Shown piece after piece: positions 10,790-21,457 of a DNA stretch of 64,000 nt. Position numbers and translations under genes: made by a program. Within the stretch, counting starts at the first letter, position 1, and each line of letters begins with the position of its first letter. Origin of the DNA: Macroventuria anomochaeta (Eukaryota; Ascomycota; Dothideomycetes; Pleosporales; Didymellaceae); assembly GCF_010093625.1 (NCBI RefSeq), contig NW_022985362.1:1941452-2005451 (forward strand), given 5' to 3'. A model generated the notes under the pieces. It saw nothing but the letters and a program-made list of their open reading frames with translations, did no database searches and was not told the origin of the DNA.

Positions 10790-12873
10790 ATGATGCTGTA
10801 CACACTTCCCGTCCTGGCAGTGCTGGCAGCAACTGTCACAGCCACATACGATAAAAACATCAATTTCAAGAGTCCCTCTTTCGATCACCCCTCCATGGGT
10901 ATTGACATGCCAAAGATGATGAGTAGGCACCTTCAGAAGCGTGATTATAATGTCACCATCGACCCCAGCAAGCTCAACTTCACCCACGGTGTTGCATCTG
11001 TGAGTGTTTGCAGTCGAACAAGCTATCTCCGTGCTGACAGAGATGCCTAGGGTGACCCTTACCCTGATTCAGTGATCCTTTGGACCCGCATCTCACCACA
11101 GCTGGAGAATGACCGCTCAAATGTCACTGTCGCAGGGACCGTGCCTCTGTACTCTCACGAGACTGAACGCTACATCCGCGTATCAACCAGCCCTATTTGT
11201 GTTGATTACCAGGTATCGACAAACAAGAACATCACCGGAGGAGTTGTTAGCCATGGTAGAGCATATACTACCAGCGACATTGACTACACAGTCAAAGTCG
11301 AGGCAAAGGGGCTGTCCCCGTACACTACTTACTACTACCGCTTCAGCGTCTGTGGATCTTCTAAGCAGAGCCCGATCGGTCGTACCAAAACATCGCCCAC
11401 TGAGGATGACGACGCTACTGAGCTCAGTTTGGCGGTCTTCTCCTGCAGCAACTACCCCAGTGGTTACTTCAACGCGTACGGCAACGGTAAGCCGCCTGAG
11501 GGATACCTGACTGCTTCTGGCTGACTAAGCATCTTGCAGCTGCTCGTCGTGACGAGGTCGATTACTTCGTTCACCTGGGTGATTACATCTACGAGACCAG
11601 TTCTGGTGTACTTGGACGAGATGCTCGTGCTACCAACCCCCCTCGTACTATCTTCACTCTGTACGACTACCGCACCAGAATCGCGCAGTATCGCACCGAT
11701 CTTGACTTGACTCTTGCGCATCAGAACTTCGCCTGGATCACGACTTGGGATGACCATGAAGTCAGCAACAACGGCTATCGCGACGGTTCCTCGGCTGTGA
11801 ACAACACCGAGAGCTCTTTCATCCGCAACGGCGGTGTCTCTGTAGATCAACGCAAGATGAACGCTGTCCGCGCTTATTTCGAGTGGATGCCGATTCGCCA
11901 AGTCAACCTTGACGACAATCTGCGCATCTGGAGAAACTTCCAAATGGGGAAGCTGTTCGATCTGATCGTCCTAGACACACGAAACTACGACCGTTCCATC
12001 ACTGACCTCAACTGGAACACCGACTACGTCACCTCCATCAGGAACGACGCTGGTAGGTCGCTCATGGGCTCAAACCAGGAGAACTGGTTCTACCGCACCC
12101 TCTCGGAGAGTAAGGAGCGAGGCGCTGCATGGCGAGTAATCGGTAATCAGATCGTCTTCTCGAGGGTCAACATATCCTCATGGTTCGGTTCTGAGGATGA
12201 GCCCTACAACGTTGACCAGTGGGACGGCTACACATCGAACAGGAACAGGACCTACCAGTACCTGTACGGAAACCAGATCGACAACACCATTATGCTCGCT
12301 GGTGACTCCCATGCCAACTGGGTATCAGACCTGCTCTGGGTCGACCCCGAGTCTGCGCCGTTTGCTTCCACTAACAACGGCATCGACATCCCAGCGTACA
12401 ACCAAGCCACCGGAGAAGGAGCTATTGGCGTCGAGTTCGCAGTCACAGCGGTATCCTCATCTGGCTTCAGCGGCAACATCGCTGCGACCAACGCCCAAGC
12501 GCAAAAACTAGTTCGTGATAACTCCGAGCTCATGTGGAACGAAGGCTACTTCCGCGGCTACCTCGCGCTCCACCTCAGCGCCAATGAAGCGCGTGCAGAG
12601 TACTATGGTTCCCCTACCGTGCGCACGCGTAACTCATACGATATTCCACTCGCCAACTTCACTGTCAAGGCGGGTGCCAACCATCTACAGAGGCCGATCG
12701 CGGGTGGTAGTGTCAACTCTGGGTACCTCAAGAATGCGGATCAGCCGGGCAAGGTTGCTGGTGTGAATAGTACGATCGCACTTGACACCGTCACTGGATC
12801 GTGGGGTTCGGTGCCGAACGCACTGCTTGCCGGTGGTAACTACATCACCTACGCGAGTACCAACAGCACGTAG
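10790..12873 (+). CDS. phoD: Secreted PhoD-family alkaline phosphatase
   Basis: Three exons: 10790-10999, 11051-11486, 11540-12873; about 659 residues. A signal peptide covers about residues 1-18. The N-terminal PhoD domain starts at HGVASGDPYPDSVILWTR, a near-perfect family signature restored by the first splice. The metallophosphatase core has FVHLGDYIYE, TTWDDHEVSNNGYRD and MLAGDSHANWVSDL, which supply metal-binding Asp, Asn and His. PhoD enzymes hydrolyse phosphomonoesters and diesters outside the cell using Ca and Fe, giving phosphate scavenging. All introns keep phase. The gene symbol is the family name only; paralogues are common in fungi. Confidence 0.93.
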
Positions 12874-13108
12874 AGTCTGTAGGACATCACACGATGTTGT
12901 GTTGCTGGAGAATATACCTTAATCCAATAGACAATGCACCATCTCGTCAGCGTCCTATGGTTCGCTTTCCAGGGTCAATTCAGCATGTGGTGAACGAACA
13001 CACTCGCATCACGCAAGCATGACTACTTCATTAAGAACGAACGAAAGGCAAAAAGATCAGTATCGCCAGCTGTTCGCTATCCCAAAATACTGGATGAGAA
13101 AAAAAAAA
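12874..13108. other. 3' flank of phoD with Pol III-type T run
   Basis: Untranslated flank without reading frames. The A run at 13099-13108 is a T run on the - strand directly after the tRNA 3' end, matching an RNA polymerase III terminator for the tRNA listed next. Confidence 0.5.
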
Positions 13109-13190
13109 GGTCTTGCCCGGAATCGAACCGGGGTTGCCGGAAGATACTGAGGTGATCAGAATCCGGAGTGATAACCGCTACCTAGAAGGA
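13109..13190 (-). tRNA. tRNA-Gln(CTG) with intron, 5' acceptor strand damaged
   Basis: Read on the - strand, the 3' half is canonical: T-arm CCCGGTTCGATTCCGGG, acceptor strand CAAGACC, then a T run. The D-arm (GGTAGCGGTTATCA) is present. The anticodon stem CCGGA/TCCGG encloses loop TTCTGA with anticodon CTG at 13157-13159, followed by about 13 nt that fit a standard tRNA intron after position 37. The 5' acceptor strand should read GGTCTTG but reads about TTCCTTC, which cannot pair in at least four positions. The gene is therefore probably a truncated pseudo-tRNA. Just beyond, at 13195, the sequence becomes AT-rich and unlike its surroundings. Confidence 0.65.
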
Positions 13191-13829
13191 ATTAGCTATT
13201 TGAATCGGATTAAATTGATCAGGGAAGACTGTACACTACAAAACCAGTTGTTATGCTGTTGATGATGTCTTGCTTAGTCATCTTTTGATGAAGGATTGGT
13301 GTAATCTAACATAAATAATCATGATAATAGAATTAGAGACTGGCAGGGGAGTGGAGCAGTTATGCTAGAATCGATGTGGTGTTGTATGGCTGTGGGGTTT
13401 GTTAGGCAAATCCTGATAGCGATGTGGGGCGGATCTGAACTTTCTCATCAACATCTCCGATGGCATCGTACAGGTCTTCAGCAACAATATAAATGGAAAG
13501 ATAACTTAGGTGCGGAAAGAGGTGGATGCAAAAGTGTGATTACATATCCTGCGTTTTGTGCTGGTCATGCATAGATCTGTACTGTAGTCTTATTGATTTC
13601 TGTCAACTTCACTTCTACTTGCTTGATCTCCTTATCTTAAGTTCCTCCTCTTCTCATCTGAGCCATTACGCCTCTCCCTCGCCATATCAGCCTTCCTTTT
13701 CTCACCTCGTCCCTCCCGTGTAGCGTTGGCCCCAAGTCTATTCGTATCTCGTACCCAACAACCTCGCATAAGCCGTTATGTGACTAGCGCAAAATGGTCA
13801 GCCAACATTTAGTCGCCTTATCTCGCCTT
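13191..13829. other. AT-rich intergenic sequence beside the damaged tRNA
   Basis: From 13191 to about 13560 the sequence is visibly AT-rich with no sensible reading frame, and its abrupt start coincides with loss of the tRNA 5' end. It may be a relic of an inserted element, but no terminal repeats or transposase signature were seen. The rest up to 13829 is pyrimidine-rich and featureless. Confidence 0.4.
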
Positions 13830-14453
13830 TCACTCCCGGATCCAGTATCGTCTGTTCTCTGGCATCATACCTCTTCGAAGCTTTTTCGGCAAAGGATGCA
13901 CCACCAGCTCAACTTCGCCCATCACCTCCGGCTGCAAGGGTCTGATACAAAGTCTCACCCGGTCGATGCACCTATCGCAAGCGTATCTAATCTTCCTGTT
14001 GGACTGCACAAAGGTGCAACTGCTTGTCGTGCCTGTGGGATTGAAAAAAATGACCAAATACAGATCCTCGTTGAGATAGTCGTATGGTTCCGCCAGGATC
14101 TCGTTGTAGTACTCTACGTTCCTAGGACTCGATAAGAAGTCTTCCTTGAATTTTCCGACAAACAGCTATTGAAGCATTGGGTACTTGTTGATATTCTCGT
14201 ACCAAAACGGGCGATCAATGCCGAACTTGGCATTGACAGCTCTGAGAAAGAGTTTCACTTCCATGTCTTCGTAGGGGTCCGGGGTCTATACATCTAAGTC
14301 AACAAACTTCCTTAGGTTCCTTGCACTGACCATCACTCATACCCTCACCAACTGCATGCGCAGCTGCACGCTCACCATGCACTGATACAGGTCGAATCTT
14401 AATGCTTTACGACGTTGCACTAACTGACCGGTTCCCAGTGTCACGGTCGACAT
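13830..14453 (-). pseudogene. Broken two-exon gene, unknown family
   Basis: Two exons, complement(13830..14285, 14349..14453), joined by a 63-bp GTGAGG...TAG intron in phase 0, would encode 186 residues from an ATG at 14453 (MSTVTLGTGQLVQRRK). A TAG at 14166-14168, codon 75, interrupts the frame, yet coding-like composition continues beyond it for about 112 codons (ILAEPYDYLNEDLYLVIFF, then YACDRCIDRVRLC). A single C-to-T change from CAG would explain the stop. No intron bypasses it: the nearest GT...AG pairs are under 40 bp or break frame. The family is not recognised. It could alternatively be two short genes, but the continuous frame argues for one broken gene. Confidence 0.5.
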
Positions 14454-14597
14454 GTCGACAGCAGCCGTCCTTGCTCTTGCCACTCGAACCCACCACCGGT
14501 ATCGATTGTCAACCGTACACAGTGAAGTGGGGTACCCATGACATTGTTATGATGATGCTGACAGCTTGCTAAACACAGCTGCACTCGATGCTCCTCT

Positions 14598-15599
14598 TCA
14601 CCACCCTTCGATCTGAAACTCGAAGGTGCGATCCCCCTCGCCCCTAGCAACAGGCTGCGCATCGCTGTCGAAGAGCGTGCGCTCCAAGTAGAACACCTTG
14701 CCTTGTTTGTCGACTAAGATCACGGTCTGCTTCTCGGTGCCATAACATCCACTCGTAGCATCTGGGGCCTTGTTCTTGACGACATCTCCAACCTCATGGC
14801 TCGGCATCTTGTGCAGCTCCAAATGGTCGCGTCCGATGGCTGGAATGAACACGCTGTGCCGCAGCTGCGTAAGGTATATATCCCACTCCTCGTTATCTTT
14901 CTGTCTAGGCATGGTATCCACGGACAAGACGCCTAACACGCGTTCAACGAGCTGCTCACGAGTCTCATTCGCAGCGACTGATGCTTTGATCGCCTCTTCG
15001 GTCCACTTCTCGCCATTGACAACCTTTGGCCATGTCCGGTCGCCGTACGCCGCGTTGCTGAGCGCAGTTGTCTCGTCCTTCTTGCGCAGCAGATGAACGA
15101 CACCTTCTACATCAGGGGTCCGATTGCTGACAATCACAAGTCCTTCGCCTCTAGCGACGTCTTTGACGAATCCGTAGCACAGCGAAAAGCCACCAACGCC
15201 CCGTACACCATCCTCTTCGATCATCTGCCGCGCAAAGTCCGAGGAAGTCTGCGTGGAGTCCGGTTTGCTCTTGAGCCATGCATTTGGAATCACGCCTCGA
15301 CTTCTCGCGCCTTGTACGATGGCCTGGTTCTCCTCGCGGTAGTTGGTGAGCACTGCGACGCGACCTTGACGGGTCATGCCAAGCCAGGTTCCATGGGCGG
15401 GACGATGCAGGTCGTAGCCTCCTAAGACCTGGGAGTCTGGTGACGGCCACCATGTGGCTTCTGCTGTTGGGCGGTGGAGATATTCCTAATGAAATCAGCA
15501 CTGACCGTGGACGAAGGGAGACCAAGTGTTTACATCACGGTTGTTCAGCAGGATGAAGGGGTAGTCCGGGTGCGCGGTGGTGAGGATAGCGATACACAT
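14598..15599 (-). CDS. NRDE-motif protein, TANGO2 homologue
   Basis: Two exons, complement(14598..15485, 15534..15599), about 317 residues. Exon 1 encodes the family N-terminus MCIAILTTAHPDYPF, and the phase-0 splice restores LLNNRDEYLHRPT with the defining NRDE motif. The short first exon is easily missed. TANGO2 family proteins are linked to Golgi organisation, lipid handling and heme trafficking in animals and yeast; the biochemical role is unsettled. N-terminal Cys2, exposed after Met removal, is typical of the Ntn-hydrolase-like fold of the family. Length is close to the usual 270-330. Confidence 0.9.
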
Positions 15600-16052
15600 G
15601 GTCAGTAGCTGGTGCGTATCTTGGTGTTTGGATGGTTCTTAAGGTGTCAAAGAGACGCTTGTTTGATGCCAATGGTATCAGGCAGGTTGTACGCGGGCGG
15701 TGTGGCTGCCAACAACGACATTATATACGTGTCTCCAGTCTCTCCAGATTCCCGCACGCTGCGCCATGTGGGGTGAGGTGGAATCATGCATGTTCACTGG
15801 AGTGAGGAGAAACGAGGTCTGAAGGCTTGCGACGGAAGAATGTCTTGGACCTCGGGACATCGGGAAATGTTCTCATGTCATCGTTCCTGCATCACCTGCA
15901 TCACCTGCATCAGTGGTGTTCCTTTCACATGCGGCTATCCACAACCGAAGACCCTGTCTCGAGCTTGGATCTTTGTCCGCACGCGTCACCGTCAGCCCGG
16001 TTCAGTCTCACATACTGAACCCCTCGACATCAACGCTTATACACAGCTCAAG

Positions 16053-16697
16053 ATGGCAGCCAACTTCGCACCCTACCAAGACATCCCCGAAACACAACGC
16101 GCCCTCTCCCCACCCCTCGCATCCCCGCGCACCTCAGTCGACCGCACGCGCAACATCTCCTCAATCGCCTCCCCCTCAACGCGCGCCTATGAGCAACATG
16201 ACTACTTCGGCGCCGGCAATGACTCTCCAGACACCGAGCACATAGCATGGAACACACCTGCATCGTCCCAACCGCTCGGCTTCGGCGCTGCGCGGGAGGA
16301 CGTCGACATGTTCACCACGAGCCTTGGGCTACGAATGGATTACGAAGCATGCCTGGCGTACTTGCTGCTGCCGCCCGCGGGAGGTGTATTGTTGCTTGTT
16401 ATGGAGCATCAGAGTGATTATGTGCGGTTTCATGCGTGGCAGAGTAGTTTGTTGTTTGCGTTTATCTTTGTGGTGCACATCATCTTTAGTTGGTCGAGCT
16501 TCATTAGTTGGGTTATGGTGGTTGGGGATGCGGGGTTGATTGGATGGTTGACGTGGAGGGCGTATCTGGATGGTAAGTCGAGATTCGTCTTGAAGGTGGA
16601 AGCATGAGAAGGCTAATGAATGACAGCGGCGACACTTGATCGATACGAAGTGCCCTTCTTTGGAGCGATGGCGAACTCGATCCTGGACGACGAGTAG
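16053..16697 (+). CDS. Small membrane protein, DUF4870/UPF0132-like
   Basis: Two exons, 16053-16572 and 16627-16697, 196 residues. The open frame extends upstream to 15786, but the ATG at 16053 (MAANFAPYQDIPETQR) precedes the conserved part and is the likely start. Residues 1-90 are polar and probably disordered. Three hydrophobic segments follow from about residue 105, with CLAYLLLPPAGGVLLLVMEH, VRFHAWQSSLLF and a final TM stretch, the pattern of the DUF4870/Tic20-like family. The second exon supplies DRYEVPFFGAMANSILDDE. The function is unknown. Its stop lies 30 bp from the stop of the convergent gene, so the 3' ends must overlap in the transcripts. Confidence 0.82.
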
Positions 16698-16727
16698 ACC
16701 CATCCATCTATCTACACAGACACCACA

Positions 16728-17812
16728 TCAACCGAATCGCTCTTGCGCAAGCTGCTTCAGAAACTCCATAGTCTGCGCCTCCTTCGCCCGCCTCGCGCTC
16801 AGCGCCTCCTCGCGCTCCGCCGCCCTTGCCCGCGCAATCTCCTCCCGCCGTATCTCGCGCTCGTTCTTCGTCCGCTCGTCCGCCTTCTTCTTCGCCTTGT
16901 ATGCGTCGATGCCGTCATCGCCCATGAGCTCGCTCTCCCCGATCTCCACATCACCGCCTTCCTTGGCGTTGCGGAAAGACTGCAACGTGCTGGTCATATC
17001 GCGCTTCTTCTCAAGCTGCCGCTCGCGGGATCCAGGGTCGGCGCGTGGTGCGAGTTCGTCCATGCGCTCTTTTTGCGTCTCCCGCTCGGCTTTGCGCTCG
17101 TGTCGTGTGTCGGAGGCGTGGGCTGAGCGGTCGCGTGCGTTGTCTTCGTCGCGCAGCTCATTGCGGTGCGTCAGGTCGTCGAAGCGCGGTATTGTAGGAC
17201 CGTGGCCCGAGGCGCGTGCCAGATGTGTGGGCGGTGCGGGACCGAAGTCATCGTCGCTGTCGTCAGACTTCTGTGCTGAGGCGGATGCGCGCTGCTCATA
17301 CTCTGGCGATGCGCGTTTTGCAGGTCGAGGCGACTGGGAGCCCGCACGGTATGCTTGTACGGCTTCTTGTGCAGTCTGCAGCATCGAGGGATCGTACCAG
17401 CTGCGCGCCAGATCTCCACGGTTCCTATCATAGATTATCAGCACCATCTAGGCTTCTCTTGGGGTCTAGAGGCGTACCATCGCGACACAAAGCTCTTCCA
17501 GCGCCCACGCGCTTCCCGCTCGTCGAGCTCGTCTAGTTGTATATGCTTTTGTATATCCAGATAAGACTGGAATAACGGTTTGTATGCTACTAGATCGTGC
17601 TTGGACAGCGGCTTTGCTTGGTACGGAAGCTTCACTGGCTTCGCAGGCGGGGAGCGTGAACGGTGCGAGCGATGCAAACTGTGCTTTTCAGAGTCGTGTT
17701 GGTCATCATTGCGGCGTGGAGAGCGCGAGCGGCGCGATTTATGCCTTCGTTCTCGATCGGAACGCTCGTGGCGGTCGAAACGTTGGCGGTGGGGCGATCG
17801 TGTCGGGTCCAT
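16728..17812 (-). CDS. RS-rich, coiled-coil nuclear protein (SCI1/HEL117-like)
   Basis: Two exons, complement(16728..17424, 17478..17812), 343 residues. Residues 1-55 are rich in Arg, Ser and His, like splicing-speckle proteins. The conserved core, about 65-125, reads LVAYKPLFQSYLDIQKHIQL and RWKSFVSRW, joined by the splice to NRGDLARSWYDPSM. The last 170 residues are highly charged coiled coil. Fungal relatives are often labelled RNA helicase HEL117, although no helicase motifs are present. A role in pre-mRNA processing is inferred only from composition and the SCI1-like core. Confidence 0.75.
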
Positions 17813-18051
17813 GGGTGTTGTTGTGGTTTGGGTGTTTGGTGGGAGACGTGTGATGTCAAGGCAGCTCAGACTAAGTCATGGATCCTCGACATCAAGCATG
17901 AAACGAGTCATGATTCTCCCTACCCACAATTTCAAGTCAGATATCATGAGACATGCGATAAACTTCATATGAACCGAGCTCTGGTCTTGTTTTGACATTA
18001 TATTGCTGGTTTCGTATTGCGAATTTGCCTCTATCCAATCGTTCTGCTGGT
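17813..18051. other. Intergenic between two minus-strand genes
   Basis: Short spacer holding the promoter of the RS-rich gene and the 3' flank of the permease gene. No feature seen. Confidence 0.4.
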
Positions 18052-19760
18052 CTACCTTCCAACCATCTTCTTCTCCAAGAACCTCGCAGGTATGTAGATC
18101 AATCCCGTCACCACAAATGTAAACTCATTCGCAATATCACCTCCATCAGCACCAATCAGCTTTCCCAACGGACCAACATACCACGTCTCAACCATACCCA
18201 TAATCCACGCCACAATGCCCACCGTAAACGCAACACCTGCAGCAATACCCAGCGGCAGCCGACTCGGATCATTCCATGCATGCAAGTCGTAATTCTCGAA
18301 ATTCATACGCCGGAAAATGACGTGCTCGCTGAACAAGATGATAAAGTACTGCGTACTCCAGTAACCAAGCAGGCTGAGGAAGTTCTGCAGGTAAACGGAC
18401 AGCTGTTCGCGCCCGCCGATGGCGAGACCCAGGATCGCTGCGAAGCAGAAGAGCACCCATATGAAGCGGGGTACGCGCGCGAAGGGGCGCGAGAATTGCT
18501 GGCACGAGATGGCGGCGCTGTAGATGGAGATGACGTTTACATTGATTCCGGAGAGGACGAGGAGGGTGAGGATGAGTTTGGCGAAGCCCCGTGGGTACAG
18601 CATGGTCTGGATTAGGAAACCAAGGCCGTCGTTTTCGTAGGTGTCTTTCCAGTCGGTGCGGTTGTTCATACCGGATGAGACGACTGCACCTGCAATCATG
18701 CCTGGCTTGGAATAAGAAATACTGTCTTCATCAATTAAGAAACTGATCACTTACCGATGGACGTCGGAATCGAGATACCGAATGTCGTCATGAGGAAAAC
18801 TCTCCACCGGTTGACGTTGACAGAGTAGTGTACGTAGTAGTCACTCGCCATGGTCTGCCAGGACGCGGAGCTGCCATATACGATAGCGATTAGGCTGAGT
18901 ACCGCGCCGCTCAGGTCCAAGCCATGAACAGATGGCGTAGGAGAGTTGTCTGCGTATTTCGCAGTCTCGGCGAAGAAGATAATGAAGATTATGAAGAAGA
19001 TGACCCAGGCGTAGCGCTCGTACACAAGGATAGCCTTGAGACCAACGAACGAGATTAGTGTAGCTACCACTGCCAGGATGACGATGCCGACAATGAGGGA
19101 GATGTGTCCGTCGGCGACAGCTGTCAGTGCCAGACCACCTGTGATGCAGGCGACGGCCGCCCAGCCAATCTGCACGATGGTGTTCAGGGCTGCAATGACC
19201 TTGTTTGGCCACCATCCGAAAGCATATCTGCTAACGGAAACTACGAGTGATCAGTACTCGAGTTGTTCCACAAGCTCCTTCCAGGTGTGCTGTGAACACT
19301 TACTCTGACGCAGACCAGTTGGTGCACCGAAGGTTGCTGCGAAGCCTGTCGCCGCACCACCAAGGATGGAGGCAAAGATGATGATGACGATAGACTGGCG
19401 GAGCGCTGCTTATGATCAGGACCTGAACCACTGCACAGGTTCGTGTGGTGAGTATCAAAGCAACTTACTCAGACCAAACTCCCAACCAAGGAATCCCGTT
19501 GCGAAACAAGAAGTGTTCATTGTTCCGCTAGCCCATAAGAAGAACATGCTCATCTGGTGGTGCCAGGGTACATGACCCTTCTCCTCTGGCAACTTCCTGG
19601 TAATGGCATCGCTTTCGATGCCGAATTTTGCATCCATCTTGGCCTCAAAGCTGCGCATGGCGCCCAGGAAGCCTGACTCGCGCTTCACAGTCGAGTGCCC
19701 GGCATCTCCACCACTAGATGTTGACACGCTCGCATGATCTTCAGCTTTCTCTTGAGACAT
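18052..19760 (-). CDS. NCS1-family purine-cytosine permease
   Basis: Four exons, complement(18052..18701, 18755..19240, 19304..19405, 19469..19760), 509 residues, the usual size for Fcy2-type carriers. The open frame extends to a TTG at 19799; the first ATG is at 19760 (MSQEKAEDHASVS). Signatures include VPWHHQMSMFFLWASGTMN in TM1, the family loop GAPTGLRQISVSRYAFGWWP restored across exon junctions, and about 12 hydrophobic segments. NCS1 carriers import cytosine, purines or related bases with protons across the plasma membrane. The exact substrate cannot be assigned. Every intron keeps phase. Confidence 0.92.
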
Positions 19761-20602
19761 TGTGGGCCGGGCGTTAAGGGCTCTGGAGGTTGCGGGCAAG
19801 GGTGACCGACAAGATCGTGGGACGTATAACGGCTGACAGCTGGGTTTTAACGGCTGTGATAGATCAGCGCCGCGTCATGGTCTGGCGAGGCCCGGTGTAA
19901 AATCTGAGTGGTAGATAGGGCGTTGCCGTGTGTGCTTAGCTGCAAAGCCTTGCGTACCCCACTCTTATCTCAGACAAGCTTTTCTCGGCAATGCTTCGAC
20001 CCACGGCAAATATTCTAGCGCCATAACATCTGCATTTTGATTTGTCCAGCCACCTTCGAGAACACGACCTGGCGATGAAGCTCGGCTTTCTACTTATCTT
20101 TGCGGGCAGTAGACCCTAGCCTGGGGTCGGTGCAGGGCACAGATGGCTCGGTGGCTTGACAACGGCTGGTTCGCCTGCCTCTTGCGATGCTCGTTGCGTC
20201 GATGCGTCGACTGGTATCTCTTACTGTGCATACTGCAGGATCAGGACGAGAAAGCTTCTTCGGCTCGGTAACTATCCATACCCAACGGCAGGTTAGCTTG
20301 ATACACGCTTTGAAAAGACGAGGGCTTATCAGCAGGCTGTTTTTGTGCGCCGGTATTGCGATGAGTGATAGTGGAGGGAGTTCACGACGAGAGTGGAAGG
20401 CAGCCATGGATAGGAGCTTGGACTTGCAGCCACATGCTGAACCGCGACTGCCGTCGAGTATTACCCGTACAATCCCGGTCTTAGCATTGAGGAATAGCAT
20501 ACCAGTCTTGATGAGACGAGGTGGTTGCATGAGCAGAGAAGTATATGACTCAGTCCTGTAGTGATGCTGACTTTATTAAGACATTACCTGACTGACTTGC
20601 AC
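19761..20602. other. Intergenic, permease promoter side
   Basis: Contains the upstream region of the permease. An open frame on the - strand at 20090-20530 has no recognisable domain and is matched by a similar-length frame on the opposite strand, so it is not called. Confidence 0.45.
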
Positions 20603-20750
20603 CTAAGCTCTTGCACTGGCGACCTCACGCACCTCAACACCATCCTTCTCGTCGAGTACCTTTCCTGGAGTGTATGTGGCAACATCGTCACCGAAGATAC
20701 CCGCAATCTTCTCCAAAGTCTTGCCTGGTGTCTCTGTTTTGGACCAGATA
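20603..20750 (-). pseudogene. C-terminal tail of an MFS sugar transporter (fragment)
   Basis: The - strand reads IWSKTETPGKTLEKIAGIFG, then DDVATYTPGKVLDEKDGVEV and ASARA to a TAG at 20603-20605. TPGKTLEKIAGIFG matches the conserved motif after the last transmembrane helix of MFS sugar porters (consensus PETKGKTLEEI). Nothing upstream of about 20750 continues the transporter; the sequence switches directly to GH78 on the other strand. Only about 48 residues survive. Confidence 0.72.
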
Positions 20751-21457
20751 CTCCTTTGAGACCCATTCGATTTCGAAAAGAGTTCACATTACCGGAAGAT
20801 GTCACGTCCAACCTCGATGCGCGTCGTCTCTATATCACTGCGTTTGGTATTTTTGAGGCATACATCAACGGCAGGCCTGTCAGTAACGAACTGTTCGCGC
20901 CCGGATGGATAAGCTATTCTCACCGGTGGGCCTATCGCATATACGACGTAACGTCACTTGTGCTGCCCGGGCACGACAATGTAATCTGTGCTGAGGTTGG
21001 CGATGGCTGGTACGCAGGCCGAATAGGTCCGCGAGGTGGACAAAGTTTTACGTACGGTAAGGACATTGGGCTCGCTGCACAACTCGAGATTCAAAAGTAC
21101 AGCAAGAATACATACACGGTTCTCACCGACGACACGTGGTCGTGTACTCCAAATGCCCGTGTTCATAGTCAACTCTACGATAGCGAGACCTACGATACAA
21201 GAGAGGATCAGGAAGATTGGGCTACACTACACGCTACGAGGGCTTCAGGCAGAATGTCAGAAGCTAGAGCTCTGCTCCGTCCATCCGCTGAACTCGTCGC
21301 TATCAATGCCACACCAGTCCGGTTCACCGAAACGGTAGCCTGTAGAAAGGTCTTCACCAGCGAGAATGGGCAGACAATTCTTGACTTTGGCCAAGATCTA
21401 GTCAGCAGGCTGTTTGTTCCTTGCCTAGATCTCGACGCCGGTCATGAAGTGGTCTGA
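20751..21457 (+). pseudogene. Internal fragment of a GH78 alpha-L-rhamnosidase
   Basis: From about 20757 the + strand reads RPIRFRKEFTLPEDVTSN, then RRLYITAFGIFEAYINGRPV, FAPGWISYSHRWAYRIYDVT and GDGWYAGRIGPRGGQSFTYG, the N-terminal sugar-binding-like domains of bacterial-type alpha-L-rhamnosidases. The frame ends at DAGHEVV with TGA at 21455-21457, long before the catalytic (alpha/alpha)6 barrel, which is not found downstream. The beginning of the gene is missing too. The open frame upstream of 20757 (from 20561) is merely antisense to the transporter tail and is not part of the enzyme. Confidence 0.8.

Noticed and set aside
19761..19799. Earlier start of the permease
   Set aside because: The frame begins there with TTG; the first ATG is at 19760 and gives the usual length.
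20090..20530. 146-codon frame on -
   Set aside because: No domain, and a similar-length frame occurs on the opposite strand.
20561..20756. N-terminal part of the GH78 open frame as real enzyme sequence
   Set aside because: This part is the antisense of the MFS transporter tail, so its openness is accidental.
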